From: Bacillota bacterium | GTDB lineage: Bacteria; Bacillota; Clostridia; Christensenellales; SZUA-584 | DNA length: 61,265 nt | Assembly: GCA_023416745.1 (NCBI GenBank) | Contig: JAEZHF010000030.1 | Location: forward strand, 1-61,265 | Reading direction: 5' to 3' | Shown here: positions 49,590-58,253 of the stretch, piece by piece | How positions within the stretch are numbered: the first letter of the stretch is position 1 | How the letters are laid out: each line of letters starts with the position of its first letter | The notes under the pieces: model-generated | What the model was told of the DNA's origin: nothing | Databases searched by the model: none | What the model saw: the letters and a program-made list of their open reading frames with translations, nothing else | Position numbers and translations under genes: made by a program

Positions 49590-49622
49590 GTATACTCCTC
49601 CGATTATATATTGTATTTGTGC

Positions 49623-50003
49623 TTACGCTTTCCACAGGCCGTGCTGATTGCAATACTCGTAAACGGTATCGATATCTTCCGCCCTGACATTGAAGGTCGC
49701 TTCCGGCGGCCCGCCCACCTTGAGGCGCGCGCGCTCGTATTCCCCGCTTTTGAGGACGATCTCGATGAAGGCGATGTGATGCTCCTCCGTCATCGGATGC
49801 GGCACACTGCCCACCTTGATGGTGGTAGATTCGCCTTCCGGTACGATAACGGGAACATGCTTTTCTTTGCTGGCATCCACAGAGCCCGCTTTGAGCAAGT
49901 CCATCTTCTGCCCGCAGCAAACGAGAGAAGGATTACCCGGATAAAGCACGCTGACAACATGCCCGCAGATTTCGCAGTAATAGTAACTTCCGTAACTGGT
50001 CAT
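49623..50003 (-). CDS. dfx: Desulfoferrodoxin, class I superoxide reductase
   Basis: A 126-residue protein that reduces superoxide to peroxide without releasing oxygen. The N-terminal desulforedoxin-like iron site has Cys10, Cys13, Cys29 and Cys30, which makes it class I (two iron centres). The catalytic centre has His49, His69, His75, His76, Cys118 and probably His121. It pairs naturally with rubrerythrin next to it, which then destroys the peroxide. Confidence 0.93.
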   Translation of the reverse strand: MTSYGSYYYCEICGHVVSVLYPGNPSLVCCGQKMDLLKAGSVDASKEKHVPVIVPEGESTTIKVGSVPHPMTEEHHIAFIEIVLKSGEYERARLKVGGPPEATFNVRAEDIDTVYEYCNQHGLWKA

Positions 50004-50032
50004 AGTATATCCTCCATTATAATATATTGTTG

Positions 50033-50434
50033 CTAGTTGATAACTTTACAATTCTGACAAATACCAAAATATGTGATGTGGCAGCCTTCAAGCTGGTGGG
50101 AATTATCACTGAGACTTTCGAGCGCTTTTAGTTCGGCATCGTTGGTACAAATGTCGTAAACACATCCGCATTGTTTGCAGTAAAAATGGGAGTGCATGCT
50201 GACATCGGCGTCGTACCGTTCAAAGGTACCGCCGCAGGCCACGCGCTGAACCATCCCCTGTGTTTCCAAAATGCTTAAGTTTCTGTAAACGGTGCTGAGG
50301 CTTAAATTTGGGAATATGGGTCGCATTCTCTCATACAGCCAGAAAGCATTGGGATGAGATTTTGTCGACTGCAGGAGATCGAGCATATGTTTTCTCTGTT
50401 TTGTGTTTCTGACTGACTTCTCTGTATTAATCAC
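50033..50434 (-). CDS. perR: PerR-type peroxide-sensing repressor (Fur family)
   Basis: A 133-residue regulator. The N-terminal winged helix (1-70) ends in STVYRNLSILETQG. The sensing site matches PerR: His27, Asp75, His81, His83 and Asp94; zinc ligands are Cys86, Cys89, Cys126 and Cys129. Oxidation of its iron-bound histidines releases DNA. I chose GTG at 50434, with GGAG 8 bases upstream; the longer frame that opens at 50497 would start with the promoter's -35 box. It controls its own operon with dfx and rbr, judging by the box over its promoter. Confidence 0.9.
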   Translation of the reverse strand: MINTEKSVRNTKQRKHMLDLLQSTKSHPNAFWLYERMRPIFPNLSLSTVYRNLSILETQGMVQRVACGGTFERYDADVSMHSHFYCKQCGCVYDICTNDAELKALESLSDNSHQLEGCHITYFGICQNCKVIN

Positions 50435-50447
50435 GGCACATACTCCA

Positions 50448-50497
50448 TTATTAATAATAGTTATTAATAAGTTATCACTAATTTTAATATTTGTCAA
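50448..50497 (-). promoter_or_regulatory. perR promoter with Per-box-like operator
   Basis: On the minus strand TTGACA and TAACTT are separated by 17 bp. Two TTATTAATAA palindromes (50448-50457 and 50461-50470), joined by three bases, form a 7-1-7 inverted repeat (TAATAAC-T-ATTATTA) of the Fur-family shape, overlapping the -10 box. Confidence 0.75.
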
Positions 50498-50608
50498 TAT
50501 TGTTTTAAGACTTATTTTGCATAAATTTATTAAGAAAGACCTGTTTATATTGAATCAATAGTGGTATCGTTAATGTATCCATAATATTGCGTTATAGGGA
50601 GCAATAAA

Positions 50609-52585
50609 ATGAAGATTTCAGGTAAAAAAATAGCGGCTTTTCTGGCCGCGCTGCTGTTGGCCGTCAGCTTTTCGGGATGCTCTGAAATGGTGAGAAGCGA
50701 TGGGTACTTCTCCGACGGAGATATGCTCTGGGGTGACCCTAAAAGCAGTCCGCCTTCAGCTGCGCCGACGACACCGGCAAATGCGGGGTCGTCCAATTGG
50801 ACAATTGCTGTCTACATGAACGGCTCGGATCTGGAAAGCGCGGGCGGAGAGGCGACAGCCAACCTGCAGAGTTTGCTCTCTGTGGATTTGCCGGACAGCG
50901 TCAATGTGCTTATTTATACAGGCGGCACGAAGATGTGGCAGAACGATTTGATCAGTGCTGATGCGAATCAGATATGGCTGGCCGAGGACGGTGGTCTTGT
51001 ACTGCTGGAAACGATGGCAGTGAAGAGCATTGGCGAGAGCGATACGCTGGCGGAGTTTTTGAATTATGCGCAGACGAATTATCCGGCAGACAAGAAGGCG
51101 CTGGTTTTCTGGAACCATGGCGGAGGAAGCATCTGGGGTTTCGGCGCCGATGAGCTGTTTGGCTACGATGCTCTGACGCTTGCCGAGATGGAAACGGCGA
51201 TGAGCACTGCTTTTAACGGGCAGCCGTATGATCTGGTGGGGTTTGACGCATGCCTGATGGCCAGCGCGGAAACGGCGGGCGTGATGGCCCCGTACGCGCG
51301 GTACATGGTGGCATCCGAAGAAGTGGAGCCGGGCGGCGGCTGGGATTATGAGAAGCTGTTTTCCGCACTGGCACAGACGCCGGGAATGGACGGAATGGCA
51401 CTGGGAAAGGCCGTGACGGACACCTTTTACGGGAAATATTTGAACACCTCAATGGAGGGGCTGATAACCTGTTCAGTGCTGGACCTGTCCAAAATGCCCG
51501 CGCTTGAGGAAGCGCTCGGTGCGTATGCGCAGGGGATGTCTGGTGCAATCGTGCAGCCGGAAGCGCGGGATGCGCTGTCTGCGACGAGGCAGAGGGCGGA
51601 GAAATACGGTGAGGAGCCGGGGCAGGTGTCGTTCGATCTGATAGACCTGTACGATTTTGTTGATCAGCAGCAGGCGGCAGGGCAGGCGTATTCGTCGGAG
51701 CTGATGGCGGCGATTGAGGACGTGGTTGTGTATGAGGTAAGCGGTTCGCAGCGCATCTACTCTTACGGGTTGTCCATCTATTTTCCGTATTTCGGGACGG
51801 AATATTTCGGCGACAGCCTCGCATTATATGAACAGATCGACTTTTGTCCCGAATACAAGACATTCATCCGAGATTTTGCGTCGGTTATCACGGATGAGAC
51901 CATACTGGGCGAAGTGCCTGACTACGGCGGTACGCTCCAGAACGTGGAGCAGGAGGACTACAGCGAGGTTGGGTCGTACTATGTTCAGCTGACGGACGAG
52001 CAGATGGAATATATGTGCTATGTCTACTGCACGCTGGGCTGGTATATGGACGACGGAACGTTGATTGATATGGGGTTTGACAGCGATATCGATATCAACT
52101 ATGACGACAACACGGTGCATGATAATTTCCAAGGCAAATGGACGGGGCTTAACGGACAGCCGGTGGCGGTGTATGTGATGAATGAGACGGATGACTTTGT
52201 CGTCTACGATATACCCGTCCTCTATAACGGCGAGCATGCCGTTGTGAAAAGCGTCTGGATATGGGATTCGTCGTATGAGGACAGCGGGTATTATAAGTAT
52301 ACGGGTATCTTCTACAGCAGCAACGATTATGCTGCACCCAGCTCAAAGCTGGCGATTGACCTTCAGCCGGGGGATGTGGTGACGCCCGTCTACTGGCCGC
52401 TGTATACCGAGGGCAGCTACGATGATTATTATGTCGGCACCGACATCGTGATCGGCAGTGACGGTTTGTACTTAGAGTTCATTGATCTGCCGACAGGCGA
52501 GGATTACGAGTATGGCTTCATGTTCATCGACATATACGGCAACTATCACTACTCGGAAACGATAGACTTTACGTGGGATTACTGA
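50609..52585 (+). CDS. Clostripain-related (C11) cysteine peptidase, lipoprotein
   Basis: A 658-residue secreted lipoprotein: lipobox FSGC at 21-24, then a Pro/Ala/Ser linker. The C11 peptidase fold begins near 66 (WTIAVYMNGSDLES) with the catalytic His in FWNHGGGSIWGF and the catalytic Cys in VGFDACLMAS about 50 residues further on. The C-terminal 250 residues, rich in Tyr and Asp, are probably a separate beta domain. It likely cleaves after arginine or lysine outside the cell. It is a single gene with its own terminator. Confidence 0.88.
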   Translation: MKISGKKIAAFLAALLLAVSFSGCSEMVRSDGYFSDGDMLWGDPKSSPPSAAPTTPANAGSSNWTIAVYMNGSDLESAGGEATANLQSLLSVDLPDSVNVLIYTGGTKMWQNDLISADANQIWLAEDGGLVLLETMAVKSIGESDTLAEFLNYAQTNYPADKKALVFWNHGGGSIWGFGADELFGYDALTLAEMETAMSTAFNGQPYDLVGFDACLMASAETAGVMAPYARYMVASEEVEPGGGWDYEKLFSALAQTPGMDGMALGKAVTDTFYGKYLNTSMEGLITCSVLDLSKMPALEEALGAYAQGMSGAIVQPEARDALSATRQRAEKYGEEPGQVSFDLIDLYDFVDQQQAAGQAYSSELMAAIEDVVVYEVSGSQRIYSYGLSIYFPYFGTEYFGDSLALYEQIDFCPEYKTFIRDFASVITDETILGEVPDYGGTLQNVEQEDYSEVGSYYVQLTDEQMEYMCYVYCTLGWYMDDGTLIDMGFDSDIDINYDDNTVHDNFQGKWTGLNGQPVAVYVMNETDDFVVYDIPVLYNGEHAVVKSVWIWDSSYEDSGYYKYTGIFYSSNDYAAPSSKLAIDLQPGDVVTPVYWPLYTEGSYDDYYVGTDIVIGSDGLYLEFIDLPTGEDYEYGFMFIDIYGNYHYSETIDFTWDY

Positions 52586-52604
52586 TAAAGAAATGTACAA
52601 AACA

Positions 52605-52648
52605 AAAGACTGCCGGGTTTTAAATGATCCGGCAGTCTTTGTTATTTT
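52605..52648. terminator. Bidirectional terminator
   Basis: AAAGACTGCCGG and CCGGCAGTCTTT form a perfect 12-bp stem; T runs follow on both strands. It ends the C11 peptidase gene (plus) and the FloA operon (minus). Confidence 0.85.
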
Positions 52649-52673
52649 GGGGGAACCGGGCAGGCGGAGGCTT

Positions 52674-53231
52674 TTACCGGTGCCGCTGCGCACCGCTTCG
52701 CCGCGGGAGTATTTCCGTGTAGATCAGCGCCTTGACGATATCGCGCTGGTCCTCGAAAAGCGAGATTCCTGCGCCCGCGGGTGTCTGCTGGCTAACGGAC
52801 ACAGCCTGCGGAATCTGATCCCTGTCTTCCTCGTCCATGAAATAGGAATCGATCTGTGTGCCCGCAAACGGGTTAGATAATCGGGAAGCCATCGGTTTGT
52901 CTCCCAGATCGTCTGACAAGCCTGAATATAAATCGGCCATGGGCGCTGCATTTACGGACTGAGCTTGTATGTAAGGTACTGCATACGGTTGAACAGGCGG
53001 CGCAGATGGGGCATACTGTCCGGGTTGCTGGCCATAAGGCGCAGCTGGCCGCGGTGGCGGGTTCTGCTCTTCATCCGGCATACCGGCAGCCATCATGAAC
53101 GCGCGCTGAATGTCCGTCATCGTGGGACGGACGGGCGCGTCCTGTTCGCCCGAGGATTTAGGTTTCTTTTTCATGGCCGCTGAAATGACGGAGACGATCA
53201 CAACGACGATGATGATGAGTACAAATTCCAT
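52674..53231 (-). CDS. FloA-operon membrane-anchored protein
   Basis: A 185-residue protein with an N-terminal membrane helix (MEFVLIIIVVVIVSVISAAM), a Lys-rich stretch, a long Pro/Gln/Ala-rich disordered middle, and a short conserved-looking C terminus (DIVKALIYTEILPRR). Similar unnamed genes follow floA in other Clostridia. It begins 5 bp after floA and is the last gene of the operon. A scaffold or adaptor at FloA membrane domains is plausible but untested. Confidence 0.6.
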   Translation of the reverse strand: MEFVLIIIVVVIVSVISAAMKKKPKSSGEQDAPVRPTMTDIQRAFMMAAGMPDEEQNPPPRPAAPYGQQPGQYAPSAPPVQPYAVPYIQAQSVNAAPMADLYSGLSDDLGDKPMASRLSNPFAGTQIDSYFMDEEDRDQIPQAVSVSQQTPAGAGISLFEDQRDIVKALIYTEILPRRSGAQRHR

Positions 53232-53236
53232 GGCGG

Positions 53237-54232
53237 TTAGTCCTGATTATCCTTCTTGGCCTTGGGTCCAGCAGCTTCGGATATGGAATCGCGCATATGC
53301 GTATCCGCCATCACATTTTTCATATTATAGTAGTCCATCACGCCGAGGTGACCATTGCGGAAGGCCTCTGCCATCGCCAGCGGGATTTCCGCTTCAGCTT
53401 CCACGACCTTGGCGCGCATCTCCTGCACGGCGGCGAGCATTTCCTGCTCCTTGGCGACAGCCATCGCGCGGCGCTCTTCGGCTTTGGCCTGGGCGATCTT
53501 TTTATCTGCCTGAGCCTGATCGATTTGCAGCTGCGCACCGATGTTGCGTCCGACGTCCACGTCCGCGATGTCGATGGAGAGTATCTCGAACGCTGTACCG
53601 GCGTCCAGACCCTTCGCGAGCACCGTCTTGGAGATGAGATCCGGGTTTTCCAGCACTTCTTTATGCGTCTGGGCTGAGCCGACGGTGGTAACGATGCCTT
53701 CACCCACACGCGCAATCACCGTTTCTTCGCCGGCACCGCCGACCAGACGGTCGATATTGGTGCGCACCGTGACGCGTGCCTTGGCCTTAAGCTCGATACC
53801 ATCCTTGGCAATGGCTGCGACGATGGGTGTCTCGATCACCTTGGGGTTGACGCTCATCTTGACAGCGGTCAGCACGTCGCGTCCGGCGAGATCAATGGCG
53901 GTGGCGCGTTTGAAGTCCAGCGGGATGTCCGCTTTCTGCGCCGCGATCAGCGAATCCACCACACGGTCCACGTTGCCGCCGGCGAGAAAATGCTGCTCGA
54001 GCATGTTGGTGTTGACATCAATGCCCGCCTTGACGGCCTTTATGAGCGGGTTGGAAATGCGGGCCGGCGGTATCTTCCGCAGGCGCATGCCGACGAGCGA
54101 TATGATTCGCAGCTTGACGCCCGATGCGCGTGCCGCAATCCACAGCCGGACAGGCACAAAGCTGAAGAAAAACACGATGAAGATGAATGCGGCGACGATG
54201 ATGAGGATCAGCAGCCAAAGGTCAATTCCCAT
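53237..54232 (-). CDS. floA: Flotillin-like protein FloA (YqfA)
   Basis: A 331-residue SPFH-type protein with an N-terminal membrane hairpin (about 4-28; LWLLILIIVAAFIFIVFFFS) and the long flotillin domain with Ala/Glu-rich coiled-coil repeats (about 225-305). FloA organises functional membrane microdomains. Family landmarks include LISKTVLAKGLDAGTAFEIL and ISLVGMRLRKIPPARI. GGAG precedes the ATG. Genes for NfeD and a zinc-ribbon protein are upstream in the same operon. Confidence 0.94.
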   Translation of the reverse strand: MGIDLWLLILIIVAAFIFIVFFFSFVPVRLWIAARASGVKLRIISLVGMRLRKIPPARISNPLIKAVKAGIDVNTNMLEQHFLAGGNVDRVVDSLIAAQKADIPLDFKRATAIDLAGRDVLTAVKMSVNPKVIETPIVAAIAKDGIELKAKARVTVRTNIDRLVGGAGEETVIARVGEGIVTTVGSAQTHKEVLENPDLISKTVLAKGLDAGTAFEILSIDIADVDVGRNIGAQLQIDQAQADKKIAQAKAEERRAMAVAKEQEMLAAVQEMRAKVVEAEAEIPLAMAEAFRNGHLGVMDYYNMKNVMADTHMRDSISEAAGPKAKKDNQD

Positions 54233-54304
54233 AATTAATTTCTCCTTTGCATTATTATTACCATAATATAAAAAATACCTTGCAATAACAAGTTTTAATA
54301 TGTC

Positions 54305-54511
54305 TTAATTGGCCAACAGCGAGATTACATAATAGAGTAGCATAATAAATAGGATGAAGCCGCCGGTGTACAGGCACATCTTAAGCAGCCGCCTGTAATC
54401 CGTTTTGACGGGGACAGGCTTGTCAGGTTTCTCCAGCAGATACGCCTCGCATTTCTTGCAGAACTCGGCGGTGTCGGCATATTCGATTTTACATACGGGG
54501 CAGACTTTCAC
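54305..54511 (-). CDS. Zinc-ribbon membrane protein
   Basis: A 68-residue protein: a zinc ribbon at the N terminus (CPVCKIEYADTAEFCKKC), a Pro/Lys linker and one membrane helix (MCLYTGGFILFIMLLYYVIS). The GTG start at 54511 is fixed by GGAGG 6 bases upstream. It begins 1 bp after the nfeD stop and so belongs to the operon. I know of no named family. It may couple the NfeD/FloA membrane complex to another protein. Confidence 0.68.
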   Translation of the reverse strand: MKVCPVCKIEYADTAEFCKKCEAYLLEKPDKPVPVKTDYRRLLKMCLYTGGFILFIMLLYYVISLLAN

Positions 54512-54512
54512 G

Positions 54513-55010
54513 CTAGTCCTCCAGTTGTCTGACAAAGATACGGCTGCCTTCGACACGCAGCACAATAATTTCGGATTTTGCGGGGATGAATTCCCCTTCG
54601 GAAATGACGTCCGCCTTATTACCATCGAATTCGGCAGTACCTGCTGGGCGAAGAGGCGTTAGACTTCTGCCTGTTTTGCCGGTCAAGTGAGAATAATCGC
54701 TGCTGGATACGTATCCGGCTTGCTTTTCTTCGGCATCTTTGAGAACCAGAGATGAGCGGTAAAGCCAGCCGCGTTTGAAACTACGCGCGGCGATCAGCGA
54801 AAGAACGATGACGATGACGGCGATGGCAACCAGCAAGATGAGCGCCTCTGTCCAAGTTTTAGCCTGAAACACGATGCACAGCACGAGCGCTACCAGTCCG
54901 AGCCCGCCGAAAATCCCTAGACCCGGCACAAACAGCTCGATCATGAGCAGCACCATGCCCACAATGAACAGAATGACGGACACGAGTTCTAATGATTCAA
55001 ATAACACCAT
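54513..55010 (-). CDS. nfeD: NfeD family membrane protein
   Basis: A 165-residue short NfeD protein with about three membrane helices (about 6-80; MLLIELFVPGLGIFGGLGLV-like core, seen here as LLMIELFVPGLGIFGG) and a C-terminal OB-like domain (about 95-165; LTGKTGRSLTPLRPAGTAEFDG). NfeD proteins work with flotillins, and the gene nearly always accompanies floA. GGGAGG precedes the ATG; promoter at 55052-55080. Confidence 0.93.
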   Translation of the reverse strand: MVLFESLELVSVILFIVGMVLLMIELFVPGLGIFGGLGLVALVLCIVFQAKTWTEALILLVAIAVIVIVLSLIAARSFKRGWLYRSSLVLKDAEEKQAGYVSSSDYSHLTGKTGRSLTPLRPAGTAEFDGNKADVISEGEFIPAKSEIIVLRVEGSRIFVRQLED

Positions 55011-55051
55011 AGTTGCCGCCTCCCCAGCGCATTTTGCTTCTACTATTATAT

Positions 55052-55080
55052 ACTATAACACACATTCGCAAATATGCCAA
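55052..55080 (-). promoter_or_regulatory. Promoter of the NfeD/FloA operon
   Basis: On the minus strand TTGGCA and TATAGT are separated by 17 bp. Confidence 0.6.
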
Positions 55081-55241
55081 AAGCTATTAGCGGCACTTTT
55101 CCCATTGGCGCTGATATAATTCAGTTAAAAATATTTTTATGCTTTGCGCTGTATGATCCGTATGGTATGATAGGCAGGTTGTATATAAAAAGATGTTTTT
55201 TCGGCATATGCATATTCGTCAAAAAAAGTGCAAAAAAACTC

Positions 55242-55270
55242 TTGATTTTAGGGAACAGTTAATATATAAT
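55242..55270 (+). promoter_or_regulatory. Promoter of the S10 ribosomal operon
   Basis: TTGATT and a perfect TATAAT are separated by 17 bp, giving a long leader of about 210 bases before rpsJ. Confidence 0.72.
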
Positions 55271-55276
55271 CTTCAC

Positions 55277-55488
55277 GCTGTGCATTTTAGACAGCTGGTA
55301 TTTGACACTTTTGCGGGAGGTTGCCGGAGAAAACCGCATCCGGGTAACTTTCGCAGGAGATGAGTCCGCTGGATCGGACGACGCTCCATTTAGCGGCACG
55401 AACCCAATTTGGGGAAAAGTGCCGCAGGAAACAAATATGATACACACGGCTGAGTGTATATGGAGCGCAAGCGTAAGGAGGGTAAAAT
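55277..55488 (+). promoter_or_regulatory. Structured leader of the S10 operon
   Basis: The leader has several stems: GTCCG/CGGAC, a strong GCGGCAC/GTGCCGC hairpin at 55393-55425 with an inner CCC/GGG pair, and GC-rich stems around 55310-55350. There is no T run, so this is not a simple terminator. It may be an autoregulatory RNA for one of the operon's proteins; no reported motif could be assigned by eye. Confidence 0.45.
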
Positions 55489-55797
55489 ATGGCAAGCCAA
55501 AAGATTCGGATCAAATTGAAGGCGTACGATTATAACCTGATCGACCAGTCGGCCAGCAAGATCGTAGACACCGCCAAGCGTACGGGCGCCAAGGTGTCGG
55601 GACCTATCCCGCTGCCCACGCAGAAAGAAATTGTCACGATACTGCGTGCGCCGCACAAGTACAAGGATTCCAGAGAACAGTTTGAGATCAAGACGCACGA
55701 GAGGCTGATCGACATTCTCGAAGCCACATCGAAGACGACGGACGCTCTGATGCGGCTGGACCTGCCTTCCGGCGTGGATATAGAAATTAAGCTCTAG
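55489..55797 (+). CDS. rpsJ: Ribosomal protein uS10
   Basis: A 102-residue small-subunit protein, also known elsewhere as transcription antitermination factor NusE. Landmarks: QKIRIKLKAYDYNLIDQSA at the start and a loop with GPIPLPTQKEIVTI. GGAGG precedes the ATG. First gene of the S10 operon. Confidence 0.97.
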   Translation: MASQKIRIKLKAYDYNLIDQSASKIVDTAKRTGAKVSGPIPLPTQKEIVTILRAPHKYKDSREQFEIKTHERLIDILEATSKTTDALMRLDLPSGVDIEIKL

Positions 55798-55810
55798 GGG
55801 GGGAAGACAG

Positions 55811-56440
55811 ATGAAAGCGATATTGGGCAGAAAGCTGGGCATGACGCAGTTATTTCTGGACAACGGCACCGTTGTTCCGGTGACGGTCGTCGAAGCGGGC
55901 CCGTGCGTGGTATCGCAGAAGAAGACGACCCAGACGGACGGCTACAACGCCATTCAGCTGGGATTTGAAGATATCCGTGAGAAGCTGGTGAGCAAGCCTT
56001 TGCAGGGCCACTTCAAAAAGGCGGGCGTGGCTTTCAAGCGCAGCCTGCGTGAATATCACGTGGACAACACGGATGATTATTCGCTGGGCCAGGAGATCAA
56101 GGTGGACGTGTTCGAGAAGGGCGACATCGTCGACATTCAGGGCACATCCAAGGGCAAGGGCTTTGCGGGCACCATCAAGCGCCACAATGCGCACAGAGGG
56201 CCCATGACACACGGTTCGCGCAACCAGAGAAAGCCGGGCAGCATCGGCGCTTGCGCAGATCCGTCCCGCGTTATCAAAGGCAAGAAATTGCCGGGACATA
56301 TGGGTGCTGAGACGGTGACGGTGCAGAACATTGAGGTGGTCGGCATCGATTTGGACAAGAACGTGCTGCTGGTTAAAGGCGCTGTACCCGGCGCAAAGGG
56401 CGGACTGCTTTCGATAAGCAAAGCCATCAAGCAGAGTTAA
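55811..56440 (+). CDS. rplC: Ribosomal protein uL3
   Basis: A 209-residue large-subunit assembly initiator protein. ILGRKLGMTQLFL opens it and GTSKGKGFAGTIKRHNAHRG is the peptidyl-transferase-proximal loop. GGGGGGAAG precedes the ATG. Length is normal, and it is 13 bp behind rpsJ. Confidence 0.97.
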   Translation: MKAILGRKLGMTQLFLDNGTVVPVTVVEAGPCVVSQKKTTQTDGYNAIQLGFEDIREKLVSKPLQGHFKKAGVAFKRSLREYHVDNTDDYSLGQEIKVDVFEKGDIVDIQGTSKGKGFAGTIKRHNAHRGPMTHGSRNQRKPGSIGACADPSRVIKGKKLPGHMGAETVTVQNIEVVGIDLDKNVLLVKGAVPGAKGGLLSISKAIKQS

Positions 56441-56458
56441 GAAAAGGAAGTGAATCGA

Positions 56459-57082
56459 ATGCCCCAAGTATCTTTATATAAAAAGGACGGCACACAAGCC
56501 GGTCAGATAGAACTGAGTGAAGCGGTGTTCGGCGCGGAAGTCAACGAAGCGGCGATGCACCAGGTGGTGGTGGCCCAACTGGCTGCCCGCCGTCAGGGCA
56601 CGCAGAGTGTGCTGTCCCGCGCGGAAGTGCGTGGCGGCGGCATCAAGCCTTGGCGTCAGAAGGGCACGGGCCGTGCGAGAGCCGGTTCCTCCCGATCCCC
56701 GGTTTGGACCAAGGGCGGCGTGGTATTCGCAATGAAGCCGCGTGACTATACTCAGAAAGTGAACAAGAAGCTCCGTCAGCTGGCAATCCGCAGCGCACTG
56801 TCGATGAAGGTTGCCGACGGAGACATCATTGTGCTGGAAGACTTAATGCTGGACGCTCCCAAGACAAAACTCATGGCGGGCGTGCTGAATAATTTCGACG
56901 CCAAAAAAGCGCTGGTTGTCACCTACGGTGACGGCAGCGACAGCGTGGTGCGCGCATCGGGCAACATTCCGAACGTGAAAACGCTGGCGGCGGACTGCGT
57001 CAACGTGTATGACCTTGTCAACTACGATAAGCTGATCATCACGGCGGATGCGGTCAAAAAGGTCGAGGAGGTTTTTGCCTGA
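56459..57082 (+). CDS. rplD: Ribosomal protein uL4
   Basis: A 207-residue large-subunit protein that lines the exit tunnel; in many bacteria it also represses the S10 operon. GGGIKPWRQKGTGRARAGSSRSP is its long rRNA-binding loop (part only). I chose ATG at 56459, with AAGGAAG 8 bases upstream, over a GTG nine bases earlier that overlaps the ribosome site. Confidence 0.95.
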   Translation: MPQVSLYKKDGTQAGQIELSEAVFGAEVNEAAMHQVVVAQLAARRQGTQSVLSRAEVRGGGIKPWRQKGTGRARAGSSRSPVWTKGGVVFAMKPRDYTQKVNKKLRQLAIRSALSMKVADGDIIVLEDLMLDAPKTKLMAGVLNNFDAKKALVVTYGDGSDSVVRASGNIPNVKTLAADCVNVYDLVNYDKLIITADAVKKVEEVFA

Positions 57083-57083
57083 T

Positions 57084-57377
57084 ATGGATGCAAGAGATAT
57101 TATTAGAAAGCCGGTTCTGACCGAGAAAAGCTACGACGACATCGCCAACAAGAAATATACCTTTCTGGTGGACGTCCGCGCCAATAAGTTTCAGATCCGT
57201 AAAGCGGTGGAAGAAGTTTTCAGCGTGAAGGTGAAAAGCGTAAACACACTGCGTCAGATGGGCAAAATGAAGCGTCAGGGCGCTCACATGGGCCTGACGT
57301 CTGAGACCAAGAAAGCATTTGTGACGCTGACCAAGGAATCCAAGACCATCGAGTTCTTCGATTCGCTGGCGCAGTAA
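57084..57377 (+). CDS. rplW: Ribosomal protein uL23
   Basis: A 97-residue large-subunit protein at the exit of the peptide tunnel, where trigger factor and SRP dock. Family start: MDARDIIRKPVLTEKSY. ATG at 57084 is chosen, with GAGGAGG upstream inside the end of rplD. Confidence 0.95.
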   Translation: MDARDIIRKPVLTEKSYDDIANKKYTFLVDVRANKFQIRKAVEEVFSVKVKSVNTLRQMGKMKRQGAHMGLTSETKKAFVTLTKESKTIEFFDSLAQ

Positions 57378-57392
57378 GGGGGAGGGGTAAGC

Positions 57393-58223
57393 ATGGCTAT
57401 CAAGAAATACAAACCGACTTCACCGGGCCGCCGCGGCATGACGGTTTCCGCTTTCGAGGAAGTGACCTGCAATACGCCGGAAAAGTCGCTGCTGGAGCCC
57501 ATTAAGAAGACAGCCGGCCGCAACGCGTTCGGCCGCATCACCGTGCGCCACAGGGGCGGCGGTGTAAAGAGAAAATACCGCATCATCGATTTCAAGCGCA
57601 ACAAGGACGGCGTGCCGGCCAAGGTTGCGACGATCGAATATGACCCGAACCGCACAGCGCATATCACGCTGCTGCACTACGCCGACGGCGAGAAGCGCTA
57701 CATACTGGCACCATATGGCCTTAAGGTAGGCGATACCGTGATGTCCGGCGAAGGCGCCGACATCAAGCCGGGCAACGCGCTTTGCATCAAGGATATTCCG
57801 CTGGGCACACTGATTCACAACATCGAGCTGCATCCCGGTAAGGGCGGGCAGTTGGTGCGCAGCGCGGGCAACGCGGCGCAGCTGATGGCCAAGGAAGGAA
57901 ATTACGCGCAGGTGCGCCTGCCCTCGGGTGAGGTGCGCATGGTGCTGATGAAGAACAAGGCGACAATCGGTCAGGTGGGCAACATCGACCAGGAGAACGT
58001 CAATATCGGCAAAGCGGGCCGTAAGCGCCATATGGGTTTCCGCCCGACAGTCCGCGGCTCTGTCATGAACCCGGTGGACCATCCGCATGGCGGCGGCGAA
58101 GGCAAATCGCCTATCGGCCGTCCCGGCCCGGTAACGCCGTGGGGCAAGCCGGCATTGGGGTATAAGACGAGAAAGACGAAGAACGCTTCCGACAAATATA
58201 TCGTCCGCCGCCGGAACAAGTAA
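57393..58223 (+). CDS. rplB: Ribosomal protein uL2
   Basis: A 276-residue large-subunit protein needed for subunit joining and peptidyl transfer. VVMNPVDHPHGGGEG-like C-terminal core appears here as NPVDHPHGGGEGKSPIG, with the essential His. GGGGGAGGGG precedes the ATG. Length is normal. Confidence 0.97.
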   Translation: MAIKKYKPTSPGRRGMTVSAFEEVTCNTPEKSLLEPIKKTAGRNAFGRITVRHRGGGVKRKYRIIDFKRNKDGVPAKVATIEYDPNRTAHITLLHYADGEKRYILAPYGLKVGDTVMSGEGADIKPGNALCIKDIPLGTLIHNIELHPGKGGQLVRSAGNAAQLMAKEGNYAQVRLPSGEVRMVLMKNKATIGQVGNIDQENVNIGKAGRKRHMGFRPTVRGSVMNPVDHPHGGGEGKSPIGRPGPVTPWGKPALGYKTRKTKNASDKYIVRRRNK

Positions 58224-58253
58224 AGCGGCAAATCGTTTAAGGAGAAGTGGAAA

